This document shows, piece after piece, positions 15,762 to 24,294 of a DNA stretch of 39,784 nucleotides. The DNA comes from Candidatus Scatousia excrementigallinarum (GTDB lineage: Bacteria > Cyanobacteriota > Vampirovibrionia > Gastranaerophilales > Gastranaerophilaceae), in the NCBI GenBank assembly GCA_018711035.1, contig DVIU01000165.1, positions 1 through 39,784 of the forward strand, in the 5' to 3' direction. A program made the position numbers and the translations under genes. Position 1 is the stretch's first letter. Each line of letters starts with the position of its first letter. The notes below the pieces were generated by a model. It searched no databases, had not been told where the DNA came from, and saw only the letters and a program-made list of their open reading frames with translations.

Positions 15762-16400
15762 ATGAAATTTGAAATAAAAGATAGCAATTGGAAACGATAT
15801 AATTTATTCTGGCATTATATCAATAATTTGCGTAATGTAATCAGTATGAGCTGTGATATTGATATAACAGGCTTTCTAAATTACGTAAAAGAGAATGAGT
15901 ACAGGTTTTATCCTTGTTTTATGTGGGCTGTGAGTAAAGTTATAAACTCTCACGAAGAATTCAAACTCGGTTGGGATGATAAAAATCGAGTTGGCGTTTG
16001 GGATGTTATCCACCCGTATTTTGCTCACTTCTATAAGGAGGATGAACAATGCGCACTATTGTTAACTAAATATAATGAAGATTTAAAGATATTCTATTAT
16101 AACTTTCTAAAAACACTGGAAAAATACAAAGATTGCAGAGGTTTTGACTTTAATAATGTACCCAGAAATGTTTATAATGTATCATGTTTGCCTTGGATAC
16201 ATTACAAAAGTTTTGATATACATGTCTTTGATGAAGGGAAATATCTTGCCCCTGTTGTAACCTGGGGAAAATATACAGAAGTTGGTAATAAAATTATGAT
16301 ACCGCTATCGTTTAATATTCATCATGCCGCGGCAGATGGTTACCACCTTTCAAAATTTTTTATAGAATTGCAGGAATATTTGAATGTATACAATAAATAA
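15762..16400 (+). CDS. Chloramphenicol acetyltransferase-like protein
   Basis: A 212-residue member of the classical CAT fold family, which transfers acetyl from acetyl-CoA to the 3-hydroxyl of chloramphenicol as a cytoplasmic trimer. Recognisable landmarks in order: NWKRYNLFWHY near the N-terminus, YPCFMWAVSKVINSHEEFK, VWDVIHPYFAHFYK, NVSCLPWIHYKSF, and the catalytic IHHAAADGYH, holding the His and structural Asp of HHxxxDG. Length matches the family (about 210-220). The usual HHAVCDGFH is HHAAADGYH, so activity on chloramphenicol itself is likely but unproven; a relative with another acceptor is possible. Expression appears controlled by the leader peptide and hairpin upstream. It ends in a strong terminator shared with the converging tRNA gene. 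Confidence 0.88.
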   Translation: MKFEIKDSNWKRYNLFWHYINNLRNVISMSCDIDITGFLNYVKENEYRFYPCFMWAVSKVINSHEEFKLGWDDKNRVGVWDVIHPYFAHFYKEDEQCALLLTKYNEDLKIFYYNFLKTLEKYKDCRGFDFNNVPRNVYNVSCLPWIHYKSFDIHVFDEGKYLAPVVTWGKYTEVGNKIMIPLSFNIHHAAADGYHLSKFFIELQEYLNVYNK

Positions 16401-16450
16401 CACAATACATTATTATTCTTCCCCCAGAATACAAATTTCTGAATTGCGAT

Positions 16451-16491
16451 AAAAAATAGCGATAAGTCCAAAACCCTTATCGCTATTTTTT
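16451..16491. terminator. Bidirectional terminator between CAT-like gene and tRNA-Arg
   Basis: A perfect 16-bp stem, AAAAAATAGCGATAAG (16451-16466) with CTTATCGCTATTTTTT (16476-16491), and a 9-base loop. The A and T runs on either side make it work in both directions. Confidence 0.85.
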
Positions 16492-16500
16492 TATAAACCT

Positions 16501-16574
<74 letters not shown>

Positions 16575-16591
16575 ATATTTTATTTTTAATT

Positions 16592-16617
16592 AAAAAAGCT
16601 GCGGGATTTCCCGCAAC
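16592..16617 (-). terminator. Terminator of the NarL-type response regulator gene
   Basis: On the minus strand, GTTGCGGG-AAAT-CCCGCAGC forms an 8-bp stem followed by TTTTTT. It lies 39 bases after the response regulator stop codon and 18 bases before the tRNA. Confidence 0.85.
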
Positions 16618-16656
16618 TTCTATATTATCAAAAAAATATTTATTTTCAAGTCCTTT

Positions 16657-17325
16657 TTAAACAAGCCCTTCTTTTAAGGCTTTTACGGCAGCCTGTGTTC
16701 TGTCATCAACAACTAATTTTTGGATAATATTACATACATGTGCTTTTGCTGTATGTTCCGAAATAGTTAATTCCTGAGCAATTTCATTATTGGATTTTCC
16801 ATCAACAACAAGTTTTAAAACCTCATATTCTCTCTGTGTAAGATTAGCATGCTGTTCTTTAAACATTGCTCTCGACATCTGGCGCGGAGGGATTACTCCG
16901 CAGTTCTTTTCTCTCAATATTGGTACTGCCTGAGGATCAAGCCACATTGCTCCGTCCTTTACTGTGCGTATTATCATTTTTAGAATTTCTATATTTATAT
17001 CTTTCATTACATAAGCGCAGGCACCGGCATGCAGGGCATCCATTACCTCCTGCTCTGAAAGGTGAGACGTCAAAATTATTATTTTGGCATTACTGCTGTT
17101 TTCTATAATTTTTTTCGTTGCCTCAATCCCGCTCATGTCAGGAAGCCCGATGTCCATTAACACAACATCGGGATGCGAAATCTTATAATTTTCAATTGCC
17201 TCCTTTCCGCTTTGTGCTTCTGATATTACCTCTAATTCCTTATGTTCTTCAAACAGGGATTTCAAACCCACTCGCATTAATTTATGATCTTCCACAAGAA
17301 GTATTCTTATTGGTGTTATTGACAT
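16657..17325 (-). CDS. NarL/FixJ-family response regulator
   Basis: A 222-residue two-domain regulator. The receiver has the acidic pair in LLVEDHKLMR, the phospho-acceptor Asp near residue 58 in VVLMDIGLPDM, and the conserved Thr/Lys positions (IILTSH, YVMKDI). After a linker containing CGVIPPRQMSR comes a LuxR-type HTH, LTQREYEVLKLV to DDRTQAAVKAL. It binds DNA when phosphorylated. No histidine kinase is next to it, so it is an orphan regulator here. AAGGGGG precedes the ATG, and a TATAAT at 17358-17353 (minus) may be its -10. It is transcribed divergently from nadB. Confidence 0.92.
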   Translation of the reverse strand: MSITPIRILLVEDHKLMRVGLKSLFEEHKELEVISEAQSGKEAIENYKISHPDVVLMDIGLPDMSGIEATKKIIENSSNAKIIILTSHLSEQEVMDALHAGACAYVMKDINIEILKMIIRTVKDGAMWLDPQAVPILREKNCGVIPPRQMSRAMFKEQHANLTQREYEVLKLVVDGKSNNEIAQELTISEHTAKAHVCNIIQKLVVDDRTQAAVKALKEGLV

Positions 17326-17561
17326 AATAATCCCCCTTATTTCTAATTTTCTATTATATTTATAAAACGATATCTTTTCATTTTAATCGACCGAAAAACC
17401 TTTTACTGAGATAATATTAAACCTATATATTTCAGAAATATGATTTGTATTAAAATTAAAAACTTTATAAAAAATTTATCTTTAAGGTAGAAATTTTTAA
17501 AATTTTGGATTATTATATATTGTTGACAGGGTTACGTGTAATCTAACATAAGGCGTAAATT

Positions 17562-19178
17562 ATGAAATACTCCAGATATTCAACAATTATTGTAGGCAGC
17601 GGGATTGCAGGTCTTTATGCTGCATTAAAAATTGAACAGCAGGCAAAACTTCCCGACGGACTTCTCTTACTTACAAAATCAAAACTGGGAGAGAGTAATT
17701 CCCGGTATGCCCAAGGGGGCATGGTTGCGGTACTGCATGAGAATAAAAATGACTCAACCGAATCTCATATTATGGATACTATCAAAGCCGGTGCGGGTTT
17801 GAGTGAATTTAACACCGTGAAATTTATTTCTGAAAATTCAGACAAGGTTGTGAAAGATTTGTTGAAATTCGGAGTTCAGTTTGACAGAGACGATGACGGA
17901 CAATTCTGTTTTACAAAAGAAGCTGCGCACAGCGTGAGAAGAATCCTTCATTCGGGAGGTGACGCAACCGGCAAAATGATTGAACAGGCACTGTGCGAAA
18001 AAGTTAAAGAAAACAGTAATATTGATATTTATGAAGAAGGGCTTGCTGTAGAACTTCTTGTAAATGCAAATGCCGTATGTAAAGGAATTCTTGTATTTAA
18101 TTCCATCACAAATGAATATGAAACCATATATTCTCCTGTTGTGATTCTTGCAACAGGCGGTATAGGACAATTATATAAGTATACCACAAATCCGGAGGGG
18201 GCAACCGGCGACGGATTGGCTCTTGCGTATAACGCGGGTGCAGTTATGCAGGATATGGAATTTGTGCAATTCCACCCTACAGCTCTTGCGTTTGATGATG
18301 ACGTAAACCGGTTTTTAATATCGGAGGCTGTACGAGGCGAGGGTGCAAAACTTGTTGATTCTGACGGTATTGAATTTATGCACAAGTATGACGTACGTAA
18401 AGAACTTGCTCCGCGCGATATTGTAACGCGTGCAAACTTTAATGAAATGCAGGAAAAACATATTGATAATGTTTATTTGAATGCGACGTGTATAGATAAA
18501 AATAAGCTTGCAAAAAGATTCCCTAATATTTCAAAAAAATGTCTGGAACATGGAATTGATATATCACGTGATTTCATTCCTGTGGCTCCGGCTGCTCATT
18601 ATTTTATGGGTGGTGTCAAAACCGATGTGGAAGGCGAAACTTCAATTAAGGGCCTTTTTGCTATAGGAGAAGTTTCATCGACGGGTTTGCACGGAGGAAA
18701 CAGGCTTGCTAGTAATTCTCTGCTCGAATGCGTTGTTTGTGCTTATGAAGTTGCAGATTTTATTAAAAATGAAAACCTGTCGTCGCCAAAACAAATAGAC
18801 GGCGAGATTAAATCCATAATTGAAAAATATTCCGAAGATACAGAGCTTGAACCGTTTGATACTGATGCACTGAGAAATGAATTAAAAGATATCATGTGGA
18901 ATTACGTAGGGATATTGAGAAGCGAAAAGTCCCTTATAACTGCAATTGAAAAGCTTAATATGCTTCAGGCAAAGTTTGCGAGAACACATAAATGTCTTAA
19001 TAAACCGGAATATGAATTGAAAAATATGATTACCGTTGCAAAACTCGTTGCAAGTTCTGCATTGAGAAGAAAAGAATCGCGCGGAGCTCATTACAGATTG
19101 GATTATCTGAACACTAATGAGAAATGCGTTCATAGTTGTTTGACAAAAAAAGAAGGAGAGTTGGATTTTGTTAAGTAA
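17562..19178 (+). CDS. nadB: L-aspartate oxidase NadB
   Basis: FAD enzyme that oxidises L-aspartate to iminoaspartate, first step of de novo NAD synthesis. The N-terminus has the dinucleotide-binding IIVGSGIAGLYAALK. The flavoprotein body has SNSRYAQGGM, HSGGDATG, FHPTAL, REAVRGEGA-like SEAVRGEGAKL, APAAHYFMGGVKTD and LHGGNRLASNSLLE, and ends in the fumarate reductase/succinate dehydrogenase-type C-terminal domain. At 538 residues it is of normal length. The SRRKESRGAHYR-like ALRRKESRGAHYR is present. nadC follows with an overlap; nadA is not in this window. AAGG lies 8 bases before the ATG. A TTGACA at 17523-17528 may be its -35. Confidence 0.96.
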   Translation: MKYSRYSTIIVGSGIAGLYAALKIEQQAKLPDGLLLLTKSKLGESNSRYAQGGMVAVLHENKNDSTESHIMDTIKAGAGLSEFNTVKFISENSDKVVKDLLKFGVQFDRDDDGQFCFTKEAAHSVRRILHSGGDATGKMIEQALCEKVKENSNIDIYEEGLAVELLVNANAVCKGILVFNSITNEYETIYSPVVILATGGIGQLYKYTTNPEGATGDGLALAYNAGAVMQDMEFVQFHPTALAFDDDVNRFLISEAVRGEGAKLVDSDGIEFMHKYDVRKELAPRDIVTRANFNEMQEKHIDNVYLNATCIDKNKLAKRFPNISKKCLEHGIDISRDFIPVAPAAHYFMGGVKTDVEGETSIKGLFAIGEVSSTGLHGGNRLASNSLLECVVCAYEVADFIKNENLSSPKQIDGEIKSIIEKYSEDTELEPFDTDALRNELKDIMWNYVGILRSEKSLITAIEKLNMLQAKFARTHKCLNKPEYELKNMITVAKLVASSALRRKESRGAHYRLDYLNTNEKCVHSCLTKKEGELDFVK

Positions 19179-19998
19179 TTTTTATATAGAAGACCATGTT
19201 AAAAGAGCATTGGAAGAAGATATCGGATTCGGAGATATTACAACAGAAAATTTAGCGGAAGATACAGATGTGCTTTCAGGAGCATTGAATACCAGAAGTG
19301 ATGGCGTTCTTTGCGGGTGTGAAGTATTTAAGACCGTATTTAAAATTCTTTCTCCTGATGTAAAATTAAAATTTTACTTCAAAGACGGCGATGAAATTAA
19401 AAAAGGCGATAAGATTGCAGATATTTCAGGGCCTGCAAAATATGTACTTATGGGAGAAAGGGTTGCTTTGAATTATGCACAGAGAATGAGCGGGATTGCG
19501 ACAGAGACCCGTAAATATCAGGATGCTGTCGGGAATTATAAAGCCAAAATTGTTGACACAAGAAAGACAACACCGAATTTCAGACCTTTTGAGAAATATT
19601 CTGTCTTTATCGGCGGTGGTCACATGCACAGATTTAATCTGTCTGACTGCGCAATGATAAAAGATAATCATATCCGTCTTGCAGGCACTATTACAAAAGC
19701 AGTTGAAAAACTAAGAGACAAAATTTCTTTCACCCATAAAATAGAAGTAGAATGTGATACTTTTGAACAGGTTAAAGAAGCTGTAGAAGTCGGCGCAGAT
19801 ATAATTATGCTTGATAATATGGATACTGATACAATGAAAAAAGCCTGCGATTATATTAACGGACGTGCAATTGTCGAAGCCAGCGGCAATGTTAATTTAT
19901 CAACCGTAAGCTCAATTGCAGCCTGCGGAGTGGATATTATTTCATCAAGTGCGATTGTTGCAAAAGCTCCAACTCTGGATTTGGCACTGGATATCTAA
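19168..19998 (+). CDS. nadC: Nicotinate-nucleotide pyrophosphorylase (quinolinate phosphoribosyltransferase) NadC
   Basis: Converts quinolinate and PRPP to nicotinate mononucleotide. The family pattern is complete: EEDIGFGDITT at the N-terminus, LNYAQRMSGIAT, DTRKTTPNFRPFEKYSV, GGGHMHRFNLSD, IKDNHI, VECDTFEQVKEA, IMLDNMD, VEASGNV, and DIISSSAIV near the end. It has 276 residues, a normal length. The start is a TTG at 19168 inside the end of nadB, 9 bases after AAGGAG, so translation is coupled to nadB. One difference is visible: a His follows the GGG of GGGHMHR where many homologues have a different residue; no effect is claimed. Confidence 0.96.
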   Translation: MLSNFYIEDHVKRALEEDIGFGDITTENLAEDTDVLSGALNTRSDGVLCGCEVFKTVFKILSPDVKLKFYFKDGDEIKKGDKIADISGPAKYVLMGERVALNYAQRMSGIATETRKYQDAVGNYKAKIVDTRKTTPNFRPFEKYSVFIGGGHMHRFNLSDCAMIKDNHIRLAGTITKAVEKLRDKISFTHKIEVECDTFEQVKEAVEVGADIIMLDNMDTDTMKKACDYINGRAIVEASGNVNLSTVSSIAACGVDIISSSAIVAKAPTLDLALDI

Positions 19999-20044
19999 TA
20001 AATATATAAAGTATTTATATGGTGTTAATATTACACTAAATGTT

Positions 20045-20078
20045 AAGAAGATGAAAATGGTAATTTTCGTCTTCTTTT
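20045..20078 (+). terminator. Terminator of nadB-nadC
   Basis: AAGAAGATGAAAAT (20045-20058) pairs with ATTTTCGTCTTCTT (20063-20076), 14 positions with one U-G pair and a GGTA loop. The following T run is interrupted, so strength is moderate. Confidence 0.7.
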
Positions 20079-20193
20079 CATATTTTTGGAGGATTTTGCA
20101 AAAAAAATTGTAAACATTCTTAAAAAGTATGGCAAAAAATTTTTTCCTTTGATTTAAAATAAATGTACAGAGACATTAACTGAATGGTGGGAC

Positions 20194-21090
20194 ATGAAAA
20201 TTAATGCAATAAAATATGATACAACCCTGAAGCAGGGTTCCTCTGCGGTCTATAAAGACCCGCATAACTTTAAGGAAAAAGAGCGTGCGGGCTTGTGTGA
20301 GAAAAATAACAACGAGGATAAAAATAAATTTAGCGGCAACTTTACGGGAAAGAGTGAGGTTGCCGCTAGTGTTATAAAAAATAATAAGATTAAAGACAAG
20401 ATTTTTCAGTCAGGAACTTATAACAGTTTGTTAAAATTTGCTGAAGATCATAACGTCGCCGGAAGCGCACTTATGTCATTGTTTTTGGCAGGTGCTTTAA
20501 GACCGGCAACAATTATGGCCCTTCCTGGTGATAAGGATAAAGAGGATAAGATTTATGCCTCGGGGCATTCAATGGCATCAGGAGTTATCGGGTTTGTTGC
20601 TTCAACTATTATTACAAGTCCTTGGGATGATGCTGTTAATAACTTAATGGATAATTATAAAAATCATTACGAAAAAATACTTGACAATATTAAAAATGGT
20701 GTATCTGATATTAATAAAGATGTGCCGGAACTTAAATATAAATTCAAGTTCCTCGATGAAAAATACGGACGACTTGTTGAGCTTGCTAAAAAGACACTTG
20801 ATAAAGCCGGTACAATTGAACAAAAAGCTCTCAACAGACAAATCGATGCAACAAGATTATATATGAAAAATATTACCGACTGGGCAATCGCAATACCTCG
20901 TTCAATTTTAACAATTGCCCTGATTCCTCCGATTTTGAAATACGTATTCGGAATGGAAAAGAAACCAAAAGAGGCTCCAAAACCTAATGTTGAGCCGATA
21001 GATACCCAAAAAATGACATCAACAAAAACTGCCGGTATGGAAAACTTTATGAAAAAATCTTCTAATGAACCAAAAGGAGGAGCTCAATAA
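20194..21090 (+). CDS. Membrane protein of unknown function, paralogue of the next gene
   Basis: A 298-residue protein I do not recognise. An unstructured N-terminus contains KFSGNFTGKSEV. About residues 88-150 hold two hydrophobic segments (GSALMSLFLAGALRPATIMAL and SGVIGFVASTIITSP) joined by a Lys/Asp-rich loop. A charged helical stretch (150-220) follows, then a third hydrophobic segment (IAIPRSILTIALIPPILKYVF) and a Pro/Lys-rich tail. No signal peptide is present. The order of segments is repeated in the next gene, so the two are tandem paralogues that probably form a complex at the inner membrane. The ribosome binding site is GGTGG. The stop and next start overlap at 21090. Confidence 0.75.
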   Translation: MKINAIKYDTTLKQGSSAVYKDPHNFKEKERAGLCEKNNNEDKNKFSGNFTGKSEVAASVIKNNKIKDKIFQSGTYNSLLKFAEDHNVAGSALMSLFLAGALRPATIMALPGDKDKEDKIYASGHSMASGVIGFVASTIITSPWDDAVNNLMDNYKNHYEKILDNIKNGVSDINKDVPELKYKFKFLDEKYGRLVELAKKTLDKAGTIEQKALNRQIDATRLYMKNITDWAIAIPRSILTIALIPPILKYVFGMEKKPKEAPKPNVEPIDTQKMTSTKTAGMENFMKKSSNEPKGGAQ

Positions 21091-21983
21091 TGAACGTAAC
21101 ATTGAATACATATTCTCCTCAACAAAAATATAATAATTATTATCAATCAAATAACAAAAAATATAATGCCCCTGCTTTTACCGGAGGCGTTGAACAGGTT
21201 GCAGAATCAGTAACTAAGAAATCAAAGTTCTTTAGCTCTATATTACAAAAGGGTACGGATATTTTTAATAGGACTTCTGAATTTTTTGCTAATAAGGTTA
21301 TTCCGCCTTTGTTTGATAATAAAGTAACAAATAAAATTACTAATGCAGTTAAAGACAGTGATAACCTTTTCAGTCATTTTTTGGCTATCGGTTCTTTAAT
21401 CACAAGCGGGATGTATATCTATAAGACTTTGACCATGGATGAAGAGAAAATGGATAAAGACCGTAAGAAAACTCTTGCAGTAAACCAGTTTTTGACATTC
21501 GTTTTATCAACGGCAGGCGCATATATGCTTGACAGTTCTTTATCGGACTGGTGGTCAAAATTAACTGTTAGATATGCCGCAAATCAGTGTAAAGATGAAA
21601 AACTGAGTCTTGTAGATGAATTCAAAAAAGAAATAGCACAGGCAAAGAAAGATAATGAAAAAATCAAGCTTGATAATGAAGCGTTAAAAGCTGCTGCAAA
21701 AAAAGAAGGCCGAAAAATTGTAAAAGAAGAATTAACCGAATATAAAAAGGTTAAAGCCGATAAATTCCTTGAAGAAAGAATAGGTAAATATCTTGGAACT
21801 AAAGACGAAGTAGACCTTTTAAACAAAAAAATTAAAGGTATGGGCAAATTAAAAACAATGCTTGTATTTGCTCTGGTATACAGATATATTGTTCCTGTTG
21901 CAGTTACAAAACCGGCTAACATTCTCTGTGAAAAATATCTCGCACATAAAAAAGAAAAACAGGCAGAAAAAGCAAAAGCATAA
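21090..21983 (+). CDS. Membrane protein of unknown function, paralogue of the previous gene
   Basis: A 297-residue protein with an Asn/Tyr-rich N-terminus ending in APAFTGGVEQV, which parallels NFTGKSEV in the preceding gene. Two hydrophobic segments (SHFLAIGSLITSGMYIYKTL and NQFLTFVLSTAGAYML) surround a loop rich in Lys, Asp and Glu. A WW-containing turn (SLSDWWSKL), a long charged coiled-coil-like region (residues 165-245) and a last hydrophobic stretch (KTMLVFALVYRYIVPVAV) follow, then a Lys-rich tail. GGAGG lies just before the ATG, and the gene overlaps its neighbour. Function is unknown. Confidence 0.75.
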   Translation: MNVTLNTYSPQQKYNNYYQSNNKKYNAPAFTGGVEQVAESVTKKSKFFSSILQKGTDIFNRTSEFFANKVIPPLFDNKVTNKITNAVKDSDNLFSHFLAIGSLITSGMYIYKTLTMDEEKMDKDRKKTLAVNQFLTFVLSTAGAYMLDSSLSDWWSKLTVRYAANQCKDEKLSLVDEFKKEIAQAKKDNEKIKLDNEALKAAAKKEGRKIVKEELTEYKKVKADKFLEERIGKYLGTKDEVDLLNKKIKGMGKLKTMLVFALVYRYIVPVAVTKPANILCEKYLAHKKEKQAEKAKA

Positions 21984-21987
21984 AATA

Positions 21988-22018
21988 AAAAACTCCCCTT
22001 TCATAGGGGAGTTTTTTT
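21988..22018 (+). terminator. Terminator after the membrane protein pair
   Basis: AAAAAACTCCCC (21988-21999) pairs with GGGGAGTTTTTT (22007-22018); the loop is TTTCATA-like and a T run follows. Textbook rho-independent form. Confidence 0.9.
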
Positions 22019-22038
22019 ATTGGAAAATATGCCAAAAC

Positions 22039-22067
22039 TTGCTAAAAAAATACCTTTGTAGTATATT
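22039..22067 (+). promoter_or_regulatory. Predicted promoter of the HEAT-queC operon
   Basis: TTGCTA (22039-22044), 17-base spacer, TATATT (22062-22067). It lies directly after the terminator of the previous unit and about 30 bases before the TTG start at 22103. Confidence 0.6.
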
Positions 22068-22102
22068 CTAAACAGGGGTAATAAGAGGAAGAAAAGAGTA
22101 AA

Positions 22103-23068
22103 TTGGATTTAGAAGCGATAGCAAAAAAATGCAATTTGTTTGAAGGTGATACGGAGGATGTTATCCGTGAGATAAACTGCCTTGATGAAATTTATGAACG
22201 GGATAATCTGGTAGAAATATATAACTATTTTTTATCAGTATGTAAAGACCCGGAAATACTTATGGCTGTTATCCGCTGCTGTGACCGTTTTCGTGATAAA
22301 TCATCTTTGAGTCCTCTGCTTGATATTCTTTTGCTTAAAATTTGTGATGATGATATTAATAAAGAAAAATTTATTAATGTTAGAGTTATGTGTGCAAAAG
22401 CTATAGCTAACTTAAAAGATACTTCAGCAGTAACATCGTTATTATATTGCTTAAATAACAAAGATGAAAATTATAAAGTTCGTTTTGCCTGTGCGGACGG
22501 GCTTGGAAGAATTGGCGATAAATATGCGGTAGCCCCGTTAATTGATGTTGTAAAAGATGAAGAAGAACGTTCTGTTTACCTGAGAGAATCTGCTGCCTCT
22601 GCACTAGGTATGCTTGGAGATATTAGAGCCGTAGACCCTCTTGTCAGTATTCTGGAAACAAAACAGGGGATTCTTGATAAGTTTACTTTTCTCAAAGAAC
22701 GTGTAATTGAAGCTCTCGGGAAATTAAGGCTCGAAAAGAATCAGAGGGTATTTAATGCATTAAAATCTTCTCTTATGGATGAATCTCCTCAGATAAGAAT
22801 TAATGCAATTGAAGCATTAATGGAAAGCGGATATGAAGAAGCTTATGATGCTATAAAAAGTTGTCTTGCTGATAATGATGATGAAGTTAAAAAGAATGCG
22901 CTTATTGCTCTTTATAATATGGTAGGACGCAAAATTCTCGATGAAGTTATCAGGGAGGCTTCATATGGCGATATTTTAAAAGTTGAAGCGGTTTCGATTC
23001 TGGAAGAGTACGAAATTGATGAAGATGATGAAATGGCACGAAGAATTCGTAAGGAGCTTGATGGTTAA
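22103..23068 (+). CDS. HEAT-repeat protein (PBS-lyase-type repeats)
   Basis: A 321-residue all-helical protein built of repeats such as VRFACADGLGRIGDKYAVAPLIDVVKD, LRESAASALGMLGDIRAVDPLVSIL and IRINAIEALMESGYEEAYDAIKS. Five or six repeats cover residues 50-300. These are the short HEAT repeats first named in phycobilisome lyases and now known as a general protein-binding scaffold, so no lyase role is implied in a non-photosynthetic genome. It starts with TTG; AAGAG and AGAGGAAG precede it. The end overlaps queC by 8 bases. Partner unknown. Confidence 0.88.
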   Translation: MDLEAIAKKCNLFEGDTEDVIREINCLDEIYERDNLVEIYNYFLSVCKDPEILMAVIRCCDRFRDKSSLSPLLDILLLKICDDDINKEKFINVRVMCAKAIANLKDTSAVTSLLYCLNNKDENYKVRFACADGLGRIGDKYAVAPLIDVVKDEEERSVYLRESAASALGMLGDIRAVDPLVSILETKQGILDKFTFLKERVIEALGKLRLEKNQRVFNALKSSLMDESPQIRINAIEALMESGYEEAYDAIKSCLADNDDEVKKNALIALYNMVGRKILDEVIREASYGDILKVEAVSILEEYEIDEDDEMARRIRKELDG

Positions 23069-23723
23069 GAATGCATTGATACTTTTATCGGGAGGTCTTG
23101 ATTCTCTTGTTAGTCTGGGGCTTGTAAGGAAAAATTACGGCACTATGCTGGCTCTGACATTTGATTACGGACAAAAAGCCGTTAAGGATGAAATTGAAGC
23201 TTCTGCGAAAATCTGTGACTATTATAAGATTTATCATAAAGTTATAGATTTAGGCTGGCTAAAGGAAATTACCGCTACTTCTCTAGTTTCAGACAGGGAA
23301 GTTCCAACAAATATAAGTGATTATCGCGAATCAATGAAAGCTGTGTGGGTTCCGAATAGAAACGGCCTGTTTCTCAATGTTGCCGCCTGTTTTGCTGATG
23401 CGGAAGGCTATCATGACATAATTATAGGCGCAAATAAAGAAGAGGGGCAAACTTTTCCCGATAATACAATTGAATTTGCCAATTCTGTAACGGAAGAATT
23501 TAAATATTCTACGCTTGTGAAGCCTCAGGTTATTGCTCCATTGATTAATTATTCTAAGAATGATATAGTAGAAAAAGCTTTAGAAAATGAGATTCCTCTT
23601 GAGCTTGTAAAAAGCTGTTACAACGGCGGTAATAAACATTGCGGAAAATGTGAATCTTGTTTGAGGCTAAGGCAGGCACTTGAATATAATGGTGCAGATA
23701 AGTATATTAACCTTCTTTTTTAG
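23061..23723 (+). CDS. queC: 7-cyano-7-deazaguanine synthase QueC
   Basis: ATP-dependent enzyme that turns 7-carboxy-7-deazaguanine into preQ0, a precursor of queuosine in tRNA. The PP-loop is LILLSGGLDSLVSL. The zinc site is at the C-terminus in SCYNGGNKHCGKCESCLRLRQA, with four Cys. The ORF track begins at 22983, but the ATG at 23061 has AAGGAG 4 bases upstream, lies next to the real N-terminus and gives 221 residues, the usual length. The gene overlaps the HEAT gene's stop. Other queuosine genes (queD, queE, queF, tgt) are not in the window. Confidence 0.95.
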   Translation: MVKNALILLSGGLDSLVSLGLVRKNYGTMLALTFDYGQKAVKDEIEASAKICDYYKIYHKVIDLGWLKEITATSLVSDREVPTNISDYRESMKAVWVPNRNGLFLNVAACFADAEGYHDIIIGANKEEGQTFPDNTIEFANSVTEEFKYSTLVKPQVIAPLINYSKNDIVEKALENEIPLELVKSCYNGGNKHCGKCESCLRLRQALEYNGADKYINLLF

Positions 23724-23725
23724 GG

Positions 23726-24292
23726 ATGAAAAATATTATGAAAACAGAACTTTTAAATCAGGAAATTAAATATGAAGGCTGGCAGTTATGCCCGCATTGG
23801 ATATATAAAAATTTTAAAATTCAAGGTGATGCAACTGTTGCCTTTTGCGGAGAATGCGAAGTTAAATTAACCGAAATGGTTGATATAGAAGATGTTATAA
23901 ATAACGAACCGATTTACAGTAAATCAATGCTGAGTTTTATATCCGAACAATTTAATGTTGGACTGGTAGAAGGCGTATTCAGACAAAGACTTTTGATTTG
24001 TACAATAAAAGAAGCACTTGAACGCCGCGGTATAACCCCTGTACGAAGCGGAGATGATTTGTTTGTTAACGGTAAAAAACTTACTGTATCAATCGCAACA
24101 AAATCTTTAACTTCAATATTAATACATACAGGGATTAATATTGATTCAACGGGCGCACCGGTAAAGGCGTGCGGTCTTACCAATGATTTAGGAATTACTG
24201 ATATAAAAGAGTTTGCACAAGAGATTTTAAAAAATTACTCGGAAGAAATTGATGATATAATAATGGCAAGTACAAAGGTTAGAGGAGTATAA
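23726..24292 (+). CDS. DUF366-family protein
   Basis: A 188-residue protein that I recognise as DUF366, a family of unknown function. Typical blocks are YEGWQLCPHWIYKNFKIQGD, VAFCGECEVKLTEMVDIEDV and SATKSLTSILIHTGINID-like text near the middle (IATKSLTSILIHTGINIDSTGAPVKACGL). A second ATG at 23738 gives a more typical start; AGGG lies 12 bases before it and abuts the first ATG. It follows queC by 2 bases, so a role in queuosine or tRNA metabolism is a reasonable guess from linkage only. Confidence 0.8.
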   Translation: MKNIMKTELLNQEIKYEGWQLCPHWIYKNFKIQGDATVAFCGECEVKLTEMVDIEDVINNEPIYSKSMLSFISEQFNVGLVEGVFRQRLLICTIKEALERRGITPVRSGDDLFVNGKKLTVSIATKSLTSILIHTGINIDSTGAPVKACGLTNDLGITDIKEFAQEILKNYSEEIDDIIMASTKVRGV

Positions 24293-24294
24293 CT

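Noticed and set aside
17523-17549. TTGACA and TAACAT upstream of nadB as a complete promoter
   Set aside because: Spacing is only 15 bases and other -10 choices exist, so it is mentioned with nadB but not listed as a promoter.
22103-23068. HEAT-repeat protein as a phycobilin lyase
   Set aside because: The repeats are generic, and nothing in the window suggests phycobiliproteins.
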